This document shows, piece by piece, positions 37,806 to 46,592 of a DNA stretch of 64,000 nucleotides. The stretch spans positions 1 through 64,000 of the forward strand of contig JANDLV010000016.1 in assembly GCA_024330185.1 (NCBI GenBank), given 5' to 3'. The position numbers were made by a program, and so were the translations under genes. This stretch comes from Candidatus Siliceabacter maunaloa (lineage in GTDB: Bacteria; Actinomycetota; Thermoleophilia; Solirubrobacterales; Solirubrobacteraceae). How positions within the stretch are numbered: position 1 is the first letter of the stretch; each line of letters opens with the position of its first letter. The notes under the pieces are model-generated. The model was not told where the DNA came from. It did not search any database and saw only the letters and a list, made by a program, of their open reading frames with translations.

Positions 37806-38668
37806 GTCCCCGCCCCCCCGCGCGGTCCGTGAGGGTCGCTGCCGTCCAGCTTGCCGGCAGCGACCCGGACCTCGCGCGGTCCGAGGCCGGCGCTGTCGCC
37901 CTGCTCGAGCAGGCCTCAGAGGCCGGTGCACGGATCGCCGTCCTGCCCGAGCTCGCCCTGTGGCCCTACTTCGCCTGCGGCACGCCCGAGGTCGCCGCAG
38001 GGTGGTTCGAGACCGTCCCCGGCCCGGTGACCGCGCGCTTCGCCGCGCTCGCCCGCCGCCTGGGCCTGGCCATCGTCCTGCCGCTCCCCGAGCGAGAGGC
38101 AGCCACCGGCCACCACTTCAACGCCGCCGCCGTCATCGACGGCGACGGCGAGCTGGCCTCCTGGCAGGACGCAGCCGGCGCCGTGGGCACGACCGCCCGC
38201 AAGCTCCATCTGCCCGCCGGCTCGTCCCCCCCGCCCGCCTTCGACGAACCGGCCCACTTCACCGCCGGCCGGGATATCGGCGCCTTCGTGGTCGAGGGCG
38301 TCCGACTGGGCTGCCTGGTCTGTTACGACCGCCGTGTCGGTGCATGCTGGGAGGCGCTCGAGGCGCTCGACGTCGGGCTCGTGGCCGTGCCCATCGCGGC
38401 CCGTGGCGGGGAGAGCGACGACGAGTTCCTCGCGCTGCTGCGCCGGCGCGCCCGAGAGCACGGCGTCGCGGTCGTCTCGGCCACCAAGGCGTCCCCCGAC
38501 GTCGCCGGCGGTCAGCGCATAGCCCACGAAGGCGTCTCGGTGGTCATCGGCACCGACGGGGCCGTCCTGGCCTCCAGGCCACGCGACGCGGGCCCCGGGA
38601 TCGCCGTCGCCGACCTCACGCTCGCCGGATCCCCGTTCTTGACCATCCAGGAGGCCTCCGCTCGATGA
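37802..38668 (+). CDS. Carbon-nitrogen hydrolase (nitrilase superfamily)
   Basis: 288 residues. The Glu-Lys-Cys triad is visible as Glu50 (LPELALWPYF), Lys134 (RKLHLP) and Cys174 (LVCYDRR). These enzymes cut amides or N-carbamoyl groups; omega-amidase, N-carbamoyl-D-amino-acid amidohydrolase and ureidopropionase are the closest roles. In a cluster with a hydantoinase, a carbamoyl-amide substrate is the best guess. ATGA overlaps link it to the transporter ATPase and the amidohydrolase. Confidence 0.88.
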   Translation: MSPRPPARSVRVAAVQLAGSDPDLARSEAGAVALLEQASEAGARIAVLPELALWPYFACGTPEVAAGWFETVPGPVTARFAALARRLGLAIVLPLPEREAATGHHFNAAAVIDGDGELASWQDAAGAVGTTARKLHLPAGSSPPPAFDEPAHFTAGRDIGAFVVEGVRLGCLVCYDRRVGACWEALEALDVGLVAVPIAARGGESDDEFLALLRRRAREHGVAVVSATKASPDVAGGQRIAHEGVSVVIGTDGAVLASRPRDAGPGIAVADLTLAGSPFLTIQEASAR

Positions 38669-40218
38669 GCACGCACCCGACCTCGACGCTTCTGAGCGGC
38701 GCCTGCGTCCTAACCATGGACCCGACGAGCGGCGCGGAGCCCGTCCGGCGCGACATCCTGATCAAGGGCGACCGGATCGAGGCGGTCGAGCCGTCGATCT
38801 CGCCCGAGCGCGCCAACGAGGTGGTCGATCTGACCGACCGCCTGGTCATGCCGGGCCTGGTCAACGCCCACCTTCACTCGTGGGAGGCCCTGTTCAAGGG
38901 CCGCTACGACAACCTCCCGCTGGAGCTGTGGATGCTCTTCGCCTACCCGATCCTCGGGCTGAGCGCGCCGTCCAGGCGCCTGATCGAGCTGCGCTCCCTG
39001 CTGGTGGCCATCGAGTCGCTCAGGAACGGCGTCACCTGCATCGTCGACGACGTGATCGAGATGCCCGACCAGACGACCGAGGCGCTGGACGCCGTCTTCC
39101 GGGCCTACGAGGCCGCCGGGATCCGCGCGAACGTCTCGGGCAACGTCCTGGACCGACCCATCGTCGACTCGCTGCCCTTCGCCGCCGACGTGCTGCCCCC
39201 CGAGCTGCTGGCCCGCGGGCGCAGCCAGCCCCACAGCTCGCCGGAGGACTACCTCGCCTTCAGCGAGGACGCGCTCGCGCGCTGGCACGGGCACGAAGGC
39301 CGACTGCGCTACGTCATCGCGCCCTCGGGGCCACAGCGCTGCACCGACGACCTCCTCGTCGCGGCCGAGGCGCTCTCGCGCCGCCACGACACCACCTACC
39401 ACATCCACGTCCTGGAGACCAAGACCCAGGCGGTCACCGGCCACGAGCTCTACGGGAAGACCCTCGTCGCCCATCTCGACGACATCGGCGTCCTCTCGGA
39501 GCGGGCAACCCTGGCCCATGCGGTGTGGGTGACCGACGACGACATCGAGCGCCTCGCACGGGCGGGGTCGTCGGTGGCCCACAACGCGATCTCCAACCAG
39601 AAGCTGGGCGCGGGCATCGCGCCGTTTCGCAAGCTGCGCGACGCCGGCGTGAACCTCGCGCTGGGCACCGACGGCGTCTGCAGCAACGACACGCCCCGCA
39701 TGTTCGACGTGATGAAGGCCGCCGGCCTGCTGCACAAGGTGACCTCCCCCGACCACACGATGTGGCCGTCGGCGCCCGAGGTCCTCCACGCCGCCACGGT
39801 GGCCGGCGCCCGCAGCGCGCACCTCGCCGACGAGGTCGGCTCGCTGGAGCCCGGCAAGAAGGCCGACCTCCTCGTCCTGCGCCTCGACGGGCCGAACTTC
39901 ACCCCCCTGAACAACGTCGCCAACCAGCTCGTCTACTGCGAGGACGGCTCGTCGATCGAGCAGGTCATGGTCAACGGCCGGGTGGTGGTCGACGGCGGCC
40001 GGCTTACGACCATCGACGAGGACGAGGTGCTCGCCGAGCTGCGCGCGCACGCTCCCGAGTTCCTCGAGCGCCACGCCGAGGTGGAGCGCATCAACGCTGT
40101 CTTCATGCCCCACGTCGACGCGATCCACGCCAGGTGTGCGAGCCGGCCGCTTGGCATCAACCGCTACAGCGGCGACGAGAGCACCTGGCTGGCCGGCGCG
40201 GAGACAGCGCGAGCATGA
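38665..40218 (+). CDS. Amidohydrolase of the TRZ/ATZ deaminase type
   Basis: 517 residues. Metal-binding NAHLHSWEALFKG (HxH), YHIHVLET (His), and ALGTDGVCSND (Asp) place it among cytosine/guanine/triazine deaminase-like hydrolases. VAHNAISNQKLGAGIAPF is another conserved block. It may deaminate or open a nitrogen heterocycle feeding the downstream carbamoylase and hydantoinase. Longer than typical (~450) because of an extra ~50-residue C-terminal segment. Confidence 0.88.
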   Translation: MSTHPTSTLLSGACVLTMDPTSGAEPVRRDILIKGDRIEAVEPSISPERANEVVDLTDRLVMPGLVNAHLHSWEALFKGRYDNLPLELWMLFAYPILGLSAPSRRLIELRSLLVAIESLRNGVTCIVDDVIEMPDQTTEALDAVFRAYEAAGIRANVSGNVLDRPIVDSLPFAADVLPPELLARGRSQPHSSPEDYLAFSEDALARWHGHEGRLRYVIAPSGPQRCTDDLLVAAEALSRRHDTTYHIHVLETKTQAVTGHELYGKTLVAHLDDIGVLSERATLAHAVWVTDDDIERLARAGSSVAHNAISNQKLGAGIAPFRKLRDAGVNLALGTDGVCSNDTPRMFDVMKAAGLLHKVTSPDHTMWPSAPEVLHAATVAGARSAHLADEVGSLEPGKKADLLVLRLDGPNFTPLNNVANQLVYCEDGSSIEQVMVNGRVVVDGGRLTTIDEDEVLAELRAHAPEFLERHAEVERINAVFMPHVDAIHARCASRPLGINRYSGDESTWLAGAETARA

Positions 40219-41474
40219 CCACCTCCACACACGAGCATTATGCGATCGACCAGCCGTCGAGCGCGAGGCGCATCATGGGGCACATCGAGGCCCTGGCGGG
40301 GCCCGACCACACGAGCTCCGTCGCGGCGATCCGCCGCTACGCCTACACGTCGGAGTACCGCCGCACCATCGACTACTTCGCCGCCGCGTTCCGGGAACTC
40401 GGCTACGACGTGTGGGAGGACCCGCTGGGCACCTTCGTGGCCCGCAACCGACCGGCGGGCACGCCGGCCTTCGGGCTGGGCTCGCACTGCGACTCCAACC
40501 GCAACGGCGGCAAGTACGACGGCACCCTCGGCGTCGTCGTGGCACTGGAGGTCTGCACGCTGGCCGCCGAGCTGGGCCTCGATCTCCCGCTGCAGGTGGT
40601 CTCGTTCCTGGAGGAGGAGGGCTCGGGGTTCGGGCTCATGCTGCTCGGCAGCCGGATCGTCGCCGGCGATGTCACCGAACGGGAGCTGCGCGAGGTGACC
40701 GCCATCGACGACGGCGAGAGCCTGTGGACCCACGCCGAGCGCGCGGGCCATCAGCCTGAGCGCTGGCGCGAGTGCGCACGGGTGCTCGACGACCTGAGCG
40801 GATGGCTCGAGCTGCACATCGAGCAGGGCCGTGTCCTGCAGGACACGGGCGGGCGGATCGGCCTGGTGGAGGCGATCGCGGGCTACGTCCACGCCGACCT
40901 GACGTTCACCGGCCGCGCCGACCACGCCGGCGCCACGCCGATGGGCTGGCGCGCCGACGCGGGCCTGGCCGCGGCCGAGACCGCGCTGGAGGCCGAGCGC
41001 CTCGCGCAGCGAGCCGGCGAGGGGACCGTGGCCACGGTCGGTCGGCTGGAGCTCGATCCCGGCCTGATCAACGTGGTGCCCGGGCGAGCGTGGATGACCC
41101 TCGACTGCCGCAGCCCCCACCAGGAGAGCTTCGAGGGGGTGGCTCGCGATCTCGAGCGCTATGCCCGCCGACGTGCAGAGCTCCGTTCGCTGGACCTCGC
41201 GTGGGAGGAGCGGGTCACCGTGCCCGCCACACAGCTCGACGCGCAGCTGGTCGATCGTCTCGACCACAGCGCCTGCGCAAGCGGGACCTCGCCGCTGCGC
41301 ATGATCTCCGGGGCGGCGCACGACACCATGTACGTCGCTCCGCGCATTCCCAGCGCGATGGTCTTCGTTCCCTGCGAGGACGGCATCAGCCATTCGCCGC
41401 AGGAGAGCGCCGACCCCCGCGACGCCGCGCTGGGCGCCGAGATCATGCTCAACGCGATCGTCGCCAGCACGTGA
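40215..41474 (+). CDS. Zn-dependent M20 hydrolase (N-carbamoyl-amino-acid / allantoate amidohydrolase type)
   Basis: 419 residues. Binuclear metal ligands follow the family: GSHCDS (His), GKYDGTLG (Asp), EEEGSGF (Glu), LHIEQGR (His) and ISHSPQE (His); the lid domain has RADHAGATPMGWRAD. Enzymes of this type release ammonia and CO2 from N-carbamoyl amino acids or ureides such as allantoate. This fits the step after hydantoinase. The stop shares one base with the next start (TGATG). Confidence 0.9.
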   Translation: MTTSTHEHYAIDQPSSARRIMGHIEALAGPDHTSSVAAIRRYAYTSEYRRTIDYFAAAFRELGYDVWEDPLGTFVARNRPAGTPAFGLGSHCDSNRNGGKYDGTLGVVVALEVCTLAAELGLDLPLQVVSFLEEEGSGFGLMLLGSRIVAGDVTERELREVTAIDDGESLWTHAERAGHQPERWRECARVLDDLSGWLELHIEQGRVLQDTGGRIGLVEAIAGYVHADLTFTGRADHAGATPMGWRADAGLAAAETALEAERLAQRAGEGTVATVGRLELDPGLINVVPGRAWMTLDCRSPHQESFEGVARDLERYARRRAELRSLDLAWEERVTVPATQLDAQLVDRLDHSACASGTSPLRMISGAAHDTMYVAPRIPSAMVFVPCEDGISHSPQESADPRDAALGAEIMLNAIVAST

Positions 41475-42889
41475 TGCGCACGCTGGTGCGGTCGGGCAGG
41501 GTGGTCACGGCCGCCGACGAGTTCGTCGCCGACGTCCTCGTCGAGGGAGGGCGCATCGCGGCCGTCGGCGTCGAACTCGGGGTCGACGACGCCACACGGG
41601 TCATCGACGCCGAGGGCTGCTACGTGCTGCCGGGGGGCGTGGACCCCCACACCCACACCGACACGCCGCAGCTCGGTACGGCCACGTGCGACGACTTCAC
41701 CGCCGCCTCGGTGGCCGCCGCCTGCGGCGGCACCACGACCCAGATCGACTTCGCCCTCCAGGAGCCGGGCCAATCGCTCCACGCGGCCGTCGAGACCTGG
41801 CACGGCAAGCTCGCCGACGCGCCGCCCGTCATCGATGTGGGCTTCCACGTCTCGGTGACCGACCTCGACCACGCCGGGAGCCCGGCAGAGCTGGGCGAGC
41901 TGCCCGGGCTGGGCGTGACGAGCTTCAAGCTGTTCATGGCCTACCGCGGGTCGATCATGGTCGACGACGCGACGCTGTTTCGCGCCATGCAGGTGGCGGC
42001 CCGGGTGGGAGCGCTGGTCATGGTGCACGCGGAGAACGGCGCGGCCATCGACGTGCTCATGCGCCAAGCGCTGGCCGAGGGACGCACCGCGCCGCGCTGG
42101 CATGCCGCCACGCGCCCGCCGGCCACCGAGGGGGAGGCCGTCAACCGGGCCATCCAGCTTGCCGGCCTGGCCGGCGCGCCGCTGTACGTCGTGCACGTGA
42201 GCTGCCGCGAGGCACTGGACCCCATCGCCCGCGCACGGCGGCGTGGCATGGCGGTGTGGGCCGAGACCTGCCCGCAGTACTTGCTGATCGACCGCTCGGC
42301 GCTGGACGCCGACGGTCTGGAGGGCGCCAAGTACGTCTTCACGCCCCCACCGCGCGAGCAGGCCGACCGCGATGCGCTGTGGCAGGCCCTGGCCACCGGC
42401 CTCCTCGACGTGGTCTCCACCGACCACTGCCCCTTCCGCCTCGCCGACCAGAAGGCGATGGGCAGCGACGACTTCTCGAAGATCCCCAACGGCGCCCCGG
42501 GCATCGAGCACCGCTTGGCCCTCCTGCACCATTTCGGCGTGCGCGGCGGGCGGCTGGCCATGTCGAGGCTGGTCGACCTGCTCGCCACCCGTCCCGCCCG
42601 GCTCTTCGGCCTGTACCCGCGCAAGGGCACGCTGGCCGTGGGCAGCGACGCCGACCTCGTGGTGTTCGACCCCGAGCACCGCTCGACGATCTCCGCCGCC
42701 ACGCAACGCACCGGCTCGGACTACAGCCTCTTCGAGGGCATCGAGGTCGAGGGGGCTCCTCGGACCGTCATGGTCCGTGGCCAGCTCGTGGTCGAGGACG
42801 GCGAGCTCGTCGCCGAGCCCGGGCACGGAACGTTCGTGCGACGCGCCCGCTTCGGCGAGAGCCTTCCGATCGCCGCCGGGGTCGCCTAA
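41474..42889 (+). CDS. Dihydropyrimidinase / hydantoinase
   Basis: 471 residues, the family's usual length. Metal site DPHTHTD, carbamylated Lys in TSFKLFMAY, MVHAENG, VVHVSCREAL and STDHCPF are intact. It opens hydantoin or dihydropyrimidine rings to N-carbamoyl acids, which the M20 enzyme just upstream would finish. Substrate-loop residues cannot be judged here, so D- versus L-selectivity is unknown. Last gene of the divergent nitrogen cluster; the neighbours downstream are convergent. Confidence 0.93.
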   Translation: MRTLVRSGRVVTAADEFVADVLVEGGRIAAVGVELGVDDATRVIDAEGCYVLPGGVDPHTHTDTPQLGTATCDDFTAASVAAACGGTTTQIDFALQEPGQSLHAAVETWHGKLADAPPVIDVGFHVSVTDLDHAGSPAELGELPGLGVTSFKLFMAYRGSIMVDDATLFRAMQVAARVGALVMVHAENGAAIDVLMRQALAEGRTAPRWHAATRPPATEGEAVNRAIQLAGLAGAPLYVVHVSCREALDPIARARRRGMAVWAETCPQYLLIDRSALDADGLEGAKYVFTPPPREQADRDALWQALATGLLDVVSTDHCPFRLADQKAMGSDDFSKIPNGAPGIEHRLALLHHFGVRGGRLAMSRLVDLLATRPARLFGLYPRKGTLAVGSDADLVVFDPEHRSTISAATQRTGSDYSLFEGIEVEGAPRTVMVRGQLVVEDGELVAEPGHGTFVRRARFGESLPIAAGVA

Positions 42890-42965
42890 GCGCACCGGTC
42901 AGGGCGCGCCGGTCAAGGCTCGTCGTCGTCGTCGCTCACCCGCGAGCGCGGTCCATGCACAGAGC

Positions 42966-43280
42966 TCAGTGCCCCATCGTCCAGGGCCGTCGGGACGGCG
43001 GCCGCCGGGGAGCAGGACCGGCCGCCGTCGTGGGGTGTCCGGCCGGCATCGGGCCCATGGTCGGCTCTCCCTCGATTCCGCGCTCGACCCGGCGGATGTC
43101 GCCGGCCCCCATGCGATCGAGCTCGCGCCCGCGCCGGGGGCTGCGACCCCCGGGCGCGGTGTAAACGCGAGAACCGGGCGTCGCGCATCGCGGGCAGGGC
43201 TGGGGACGCCCCGCCTCGTCGACGGCGACCGCGCCGTCGAAGGTCCCGCAGGTGGCACACCAGTAGGCATAGTGGGGCAC
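42966..43280 (-). CDS. fmdB: FmdB-type zinc-ribbon protein
   Basis: 104 residues. Opens HYAYWCATCG and continues CPRCATPGSRVYTAPGG, the CxxC...CxxC ribbon of FmdB, a small protein named for its place next to formamidase and thought to regulate or assist it. The remainder is Arg/Pro-rich and disordered. It begins 4 bases after the fmdA stop, so it is co-transcribed with fmdA and the NCS1 permease. Confidence 0.88.
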   Translation of the reverse strand: MPHYAYWCATCGTFDGAVAVDEAGRPQPCPRCATPGSRVYTAPGGRSPRRGRELDRMGAGDIRRVERGIEGEPTMGPMPAGHPTTAAGPAPRRPPSRRPWTMGH

Positions 43281-43284
43281 GCCA

Positions 43285-44466
43285 TCACCCCGGGAGGATG
43301 TCGCGATCGAGGATCTCGAGGGGGATCCCGACCGTGACCGCGCAGTTGGGGATGTCGACGATGCCGCCGATACGCCCCTCGATCGGGGCGGCGCCGAGCA
43401 GCAGGTAGGCCTGCTCGCCCGTGTAGCCCAGAGCGCACTTGAGGTACTCGATCGCGTTGAGGCATGCCCTGCGGTAGGCGACGGTGGCGTCCATGTAGTA
43501 GTTGCGCCCGTCCTCGACGCAGATGCCCTCGAACATCAGGTACCGGTTGTAGCGGGGCTCCACCGGGCCGGGCACGAAGACCGGGTTGCCGTGCGGGTTG
43601 GCCGCGTCGAGCCCGTACTTGGCCACGCCGCCCTTGATGAGGTCGAAGCCCAGGTCGATGTAGCCGGGCATCTCGATCGCGCCGCAGAAGGTGATCTCGC
43701 CGTCGCCCTGGGAGAAGTGCAGGTCGCCGATCGAGAACAGCGCGTCCTCCACGTAGACGGGGAAGTAGATGCGGGTGCCCTTGGACAGGTTCTTGATGTC
43801 CACGTTGCCGCCGTGGTCGCGCGGGGGCACGGTGCGCGCCGCCTCACCCGCCACCCGTGCGTGGTGGTCGGGGGGCAGCGTTCCCAGCAGCGCGTCCTTC
43901 TCCAGCGGCAGGAGCGCGAGCGGCGGGTCCTGGGACACGCTGGCCGGGTCGCCGGTGATGCGGTCGGGGTTTGCCTCCACCAGCGCGGTCTCGCGCCGGT
44001 TCCACTCCGCCAGCAGGTCGTGCGACGGCGCACAGCCGAGCAGGCCCGGGTGCGAGAGGCCGGCGAAGCGCACCCCGGGCAGGTGGCGGGAGGTGCAGTA
44101 GATGCCCTCCAGATCCCAGACCGCCTTCGCCGAGTCGGGGAAGTGGTCGCAGAGGAATCCTCCACCGTTGTCCTTGGCGAAGATGCCGGTGTAGCCCCAT
44201 TCGTGCTCGGGGAACGGACCCATGTCGAGGATGTCGACCACGAGGATGTCGCCCGGCTGGGCGCCGTTGACGGCGAACGGCCCGCTGAGCATGTGGCACT
44301 TGTCGAGGTTGACCGACGTGATGTCGTCGGCCGAGTCGGAGTTGGTGATCTGCTCGTCGGTCCACTCCTTGCACTCGATGCGGTAGCTCCCGCCCGGGTC
44401 GATCGCGACCACGGGCGGGATGTCCGGGTGCCAGCGGTTGTGACCGGGCACCGCCTGCTCGGCCAT
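43285..44466 (-). CDS. fmdA: Formamidase (acetamidase/formamidase family)
   Basis: 393 residues from ATG 44466. Hydrolyses formamide to formate and ammonia. Typical blocks are PGHNRWHPDIPPV, CKEWTDEQI, FAKDNGGGFLCDHFPD and GDLHFSQGDGE, with the metal/catalytic His and Asp residues. The conserved N-terminal strand PEVIFSVDRDQSKP lies upstream of this ATG, in frame, and begins with ATA (44509-44511) where homologues have ATG. The true start may therefore be ATA, or the protein lacks its first ~15 residues. Between the NCS1 permease stop (44518) and ATA there are only 6 bases. Confidence 0.92.
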   Translation of the reverse strand: MAEQAVPGHNRWHPDIPPVVAIDPGGSYRIECKEWTDEQITNSDSADDITSVNLDKCHMLSGPFAVNGAQPGDILVVDILDMGPFPEHEWGYTGIFAKDNGGGFLCDHFPDSAKAVWDLEGIYCTSRHLPGVRFAGLSHPGLLGCAPSHDLLAEWNRRETALVEANPDRITGDPASVSQDPPLALLPLEKDALLGTLPPDHHARVAGEAARTVPPRDHGGNVDIKNLSKGTRIYFPVYVEDALFSIGDLHFSQGDGEITFCGAIEMPGYIDLGFDLIKGGVAKYGLDAANPHGNPVFVPGPVEPRYNRYLMFEGICVEDGRNYYMDATVAYRRACLNAIEYLKCALGYTGEQAYLLLGAAPIEGRIGGIVDIPNCAVTVGIPLEILDRDILPG

Positions 44467-44517
44467 GGGCTTTGACTGGTCGCGGTCGACGCTGAAGATG
44501 ACCTCGGGTATGCGCGA

Positions 44518-46179
44518 TCACCCGGCCAGGATCTTCTGGGCCGGGCCCTCGGCCTTGGCCTTGCACATGTCGTCGCAGGTCTTCTCCAGCGTGCAGCACA
44601 GTGAGCAGATGGGTCCCGAGTGGAACGGGCACTGGGCCATGTCCGGCGCCTCGTAGTCCTGCTCGCAGACCGTGCATTTCATGGCCACGGGCGTCTCCCC
44701 GGGCTCCCCCCAGGGGATGGCCGACTCCCGCGCGATGTAGTACCGCCCCTTGGTGGCGACGGCGATCAGGGGCGCGGTTATCATGGCGACGACCAGCGCC
44801 AGGAACGGCGAGTAGGCGTCGAGCGTCTCACCGAACGCGCCGAAGTAGGCGGCGATCGAGATCGTCGAGGCGATGAGCAGGGCACCGAAGCCGACCGGGT
44901 TGATGGGGAAGAGGTGCGCGCGCTTGAACTCGACGTAGGACGGGCTGAGCTTGAGCGGCTTGATGATGACCAGGTCGGCCACCACCGCGCCGATCCACGC
45001 GATCGCCACGTTGGAGTAGAAGCCGAGCACCGTGTTGAGGAAGGCGAAGACGCCGATCTGCATCAACACCAGCGCGATCGCCACGTTGAAGAAGACCCAC
45101 ACGATCCGGCCCGGGTGGCGGTGCAGCACGCGTGAGAAGAAGTTCGACCAGGCCAGCGAGCCTGCGTAGGCGTTGGTGACGTTGATCTTGAACGCCGAGA
45201 GCAGGATGAAGAAGACCGCCAGACCGACGACGATGCCGCTCGGGAGGAACGTGTCGAACGCGACGATGAACTGCTCGATCGGCTCACCCGCGGCCACCAG
45301 GCCGACCTCGGCGGCGATGTAGAAGGCCAGGAACGCGCCGACGAGCTGCTTGAACGCCCCGAAGATCACCCAGCCGGGGCCACCGGCGACGACCGCGGCC
45401 CACCACCGCTTGCGGTTCTCTGGAGTCTTGGGGGGCATGAACCGCAGGTAGTCGACCTGCTCGCCGATCTGGGCGACGAGCGACAGCGCGATGCCGGCGC
45501 CGATGCCCAGCGAGAGCGCGTTGAGCCCGGAGCTGTCGGCCTCACCCGCGAAGCCCGTCCACTCCGAGAACGCGCCGGCGTCCGTGACCAGGATGGCCAC
45601 CAACGGTGACAGCAGCAGCAGGACCCAGATCGGCGTGGTCCAGGCCTGCATCTTGGACAGGGCCGTCATGCCGAAGATCACGAGCGGGATGACCACCAGG
45701 GCGACGATCAGGTACCCCAGCCAGAGCGGGAGGCCGAGGCCGATCTCGAAGGCCTGGGCCATGATCGACCCCTCGAGCGCGAAGAAGATGATGGTGAAGG
45801 TCGCGTAGACGAGCGACGTGATGGTGGAGCCCAGGTAGCCGAAGCCCGCCCCGCGGGTCAGCAGGTCCATGTCGATCGAGTACCTGGCCGAGTAGTACGA
45901 GATCGGGAACGACGTGAGGAAGATGACCACTGCGGCGAGCAGGATCGCGAAGAGGGCGTTGGTGAAGCCGAAGGTGATCGCCAGCGAGGCTCCGATGGCG
46001 AAGTCGACCGGGTAGGCGATGCCGCCCAGCGCCGCGGTGACGACCCTGGACTCCTTCCAGCGGCGAAACGTGGTCGGCGCGTAGCGCAGCGAGTAGTCCT
46101 CGAGCATCGGGTCGTCGACGAGCCGGCTGATGCGCCGCTGGGCGCGTTGCCGACGCGTGGGGGGTGCGACCGTCGCCAT
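44518..46179 (-). CDS. NCS1-family permease with C-terminal cysteine-rich tail
   Basis: 553 residues with ~12 helices. NCS1 proteins (CodB, allantoin/hydantoin permeases) import nucleobases and hydantoins by sodium or proton symport. The start MATVAPPTRRQRAQRR and YSLRYAPTTFRRW lead into the first helices; GGIAYPVDFAIGAS and the helix around AFKINVTNAYAGSLAWSNFF are family features. After the last helix, ~50 residues carry CTVCEQDYEAPDMAQC, HSGPICSLCC and CDDMCK, a likely zinc-binding module that may sense or recruit partners. ATG 46179 has GGAGG 8 bases upstream. It heads the fmdA-fmdB unit. Confidence 0.92.
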   Translation of the reverse strand: MATVAPPTRRQRAQRRISRLVDDPMLEDYSLRYAPTTFRRWKESRVVTAALGGIAYPVDFAIGASLAITFGFTNALFAILLAAVVIFLTSFPISYYSARYSIDMDLLTRGAGFGYLGSTITSLVYATFTIIFFALEGSIMAQAFEIGLGLPLWLGYLIVALVVIPLVIFGMTALSKMQAWTTPIWVLLLLSPLVAILVTDAGAFSEWTGFAGEADSSGLNALSLGIGAGIALSLVAQIGEQVDYLRFMPPKTPENRKRWWAAVVAGGPGWVIFGAFKQLVGAFLAFYIAAEVGLVAAGEPIEQFIVAFDTFLPSGIVVGLAVFFILLSAFKINVTNAYAGSLAWSNFFSRVLHRHPGRIVWVFFNVAIALVLMQIGVFAFLNTVLGFYSNVAIAWIGAVVADLVIIKPLKLSPSYVEFKRAHLFPINPVGFGALLIASTISIAAYFGAFGETLDAYSPFLALVVAMITAPLIAVATKGRYYIARESAIPWGEPGETPVAMKCTVCEQDYEAPDMAQCPFHSGPICSLCCTLEKTCDDMCKAKAEGPAQKILAG

Positions 46180-46322
46180 GGAAGAGCCTCCGGATTGATT
46201 GGAAGCGCGCCGCAGCTTGAGCCGACGGAGCGAGGAGGGTTGGCATCCTGCCAACCCATCCAGCCGGGCCGAATCGACCGCCGTCCAGAGATCGGACAGG
46301 GATTTGGGCCCCCGGTACAGGG
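46025..46322. repeat. 298-bp direct repeat, copy 1 (NCS1 leader and 5' end)
   Basis: Identical in length and almost identical in sequence to 50719-51016 (constant offset 4694, no gaps, about six mismatches, mostly at the ridA-distal side of the leader). It covers the NCS1 permease start with ~51 codons and ~143 bases of its upstream leader. The two copies bracket the nitrile hydratase island. Confidence 0.95.
46237..46257. promoter_or_regulatory. Perfect 9-bp hairpin in the NCS1 leader
   Basis: GGGTTGGCA-TCC-TGCCAACCC forms a perfect stem ~60-80 bases upstream of the permease ATG. The same element is intact in copy 2 (50931-50951). It could be an operator for a dimeric regulator or an RNA structure in the leader. 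Conservation in both copies while flanking bases differ suggests it matters. Confidence 0.5.
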
Positions 46323-46580
46323 AATCAAGACCGACCCCGACCGCAAGGACTACCTCGTCGTGGACAACCACTCCCACACCCAAGAAGGTCCGCCAATGGC
46401 CAGCGCGAGACGGGACGCCTCGAGCGCCTCGAGCTCGTCTTCCTGCCCGCCTACGGCCCCGAGCTCAACCCCGACGAGAGCCTCAACCAAGACCTCAAAC
46501 GCCACCTGCGCGCTACCGACCAGCGGCCCACCGCCCGCCCCGGCCTACAACGACCCCTGCCGGCAACGAGGCCAACATTG
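46323..46580 (+). pseudogene. IS630-type transposase, C-terminal remnant
   Basis: Pieces in shifting frames read DRKDYLVVDNH, then KVRQW, then RLERLELVFLPAYGPELNPDESLNQDLKRHL, the second Asp and final Glu region of a DDE transposase of the IS630 type. The first half is absent. It starts exactly where the 298-bp repeat ends, so it marks the left breakpoint of the island. It is not the same IS as the intact element at 48804. Confidence 0.75.
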
Positions 46581-46592
46581 CCGGTCACGGCA

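Noticed and set aside
46180-46322. Guanidine or other known riboswitch in the NCS1 leader
   Set aside because: The leader has one strong hairpin but I could not match known aptamer consensus motifs; differences between the two copies do not show compensatory pairing.
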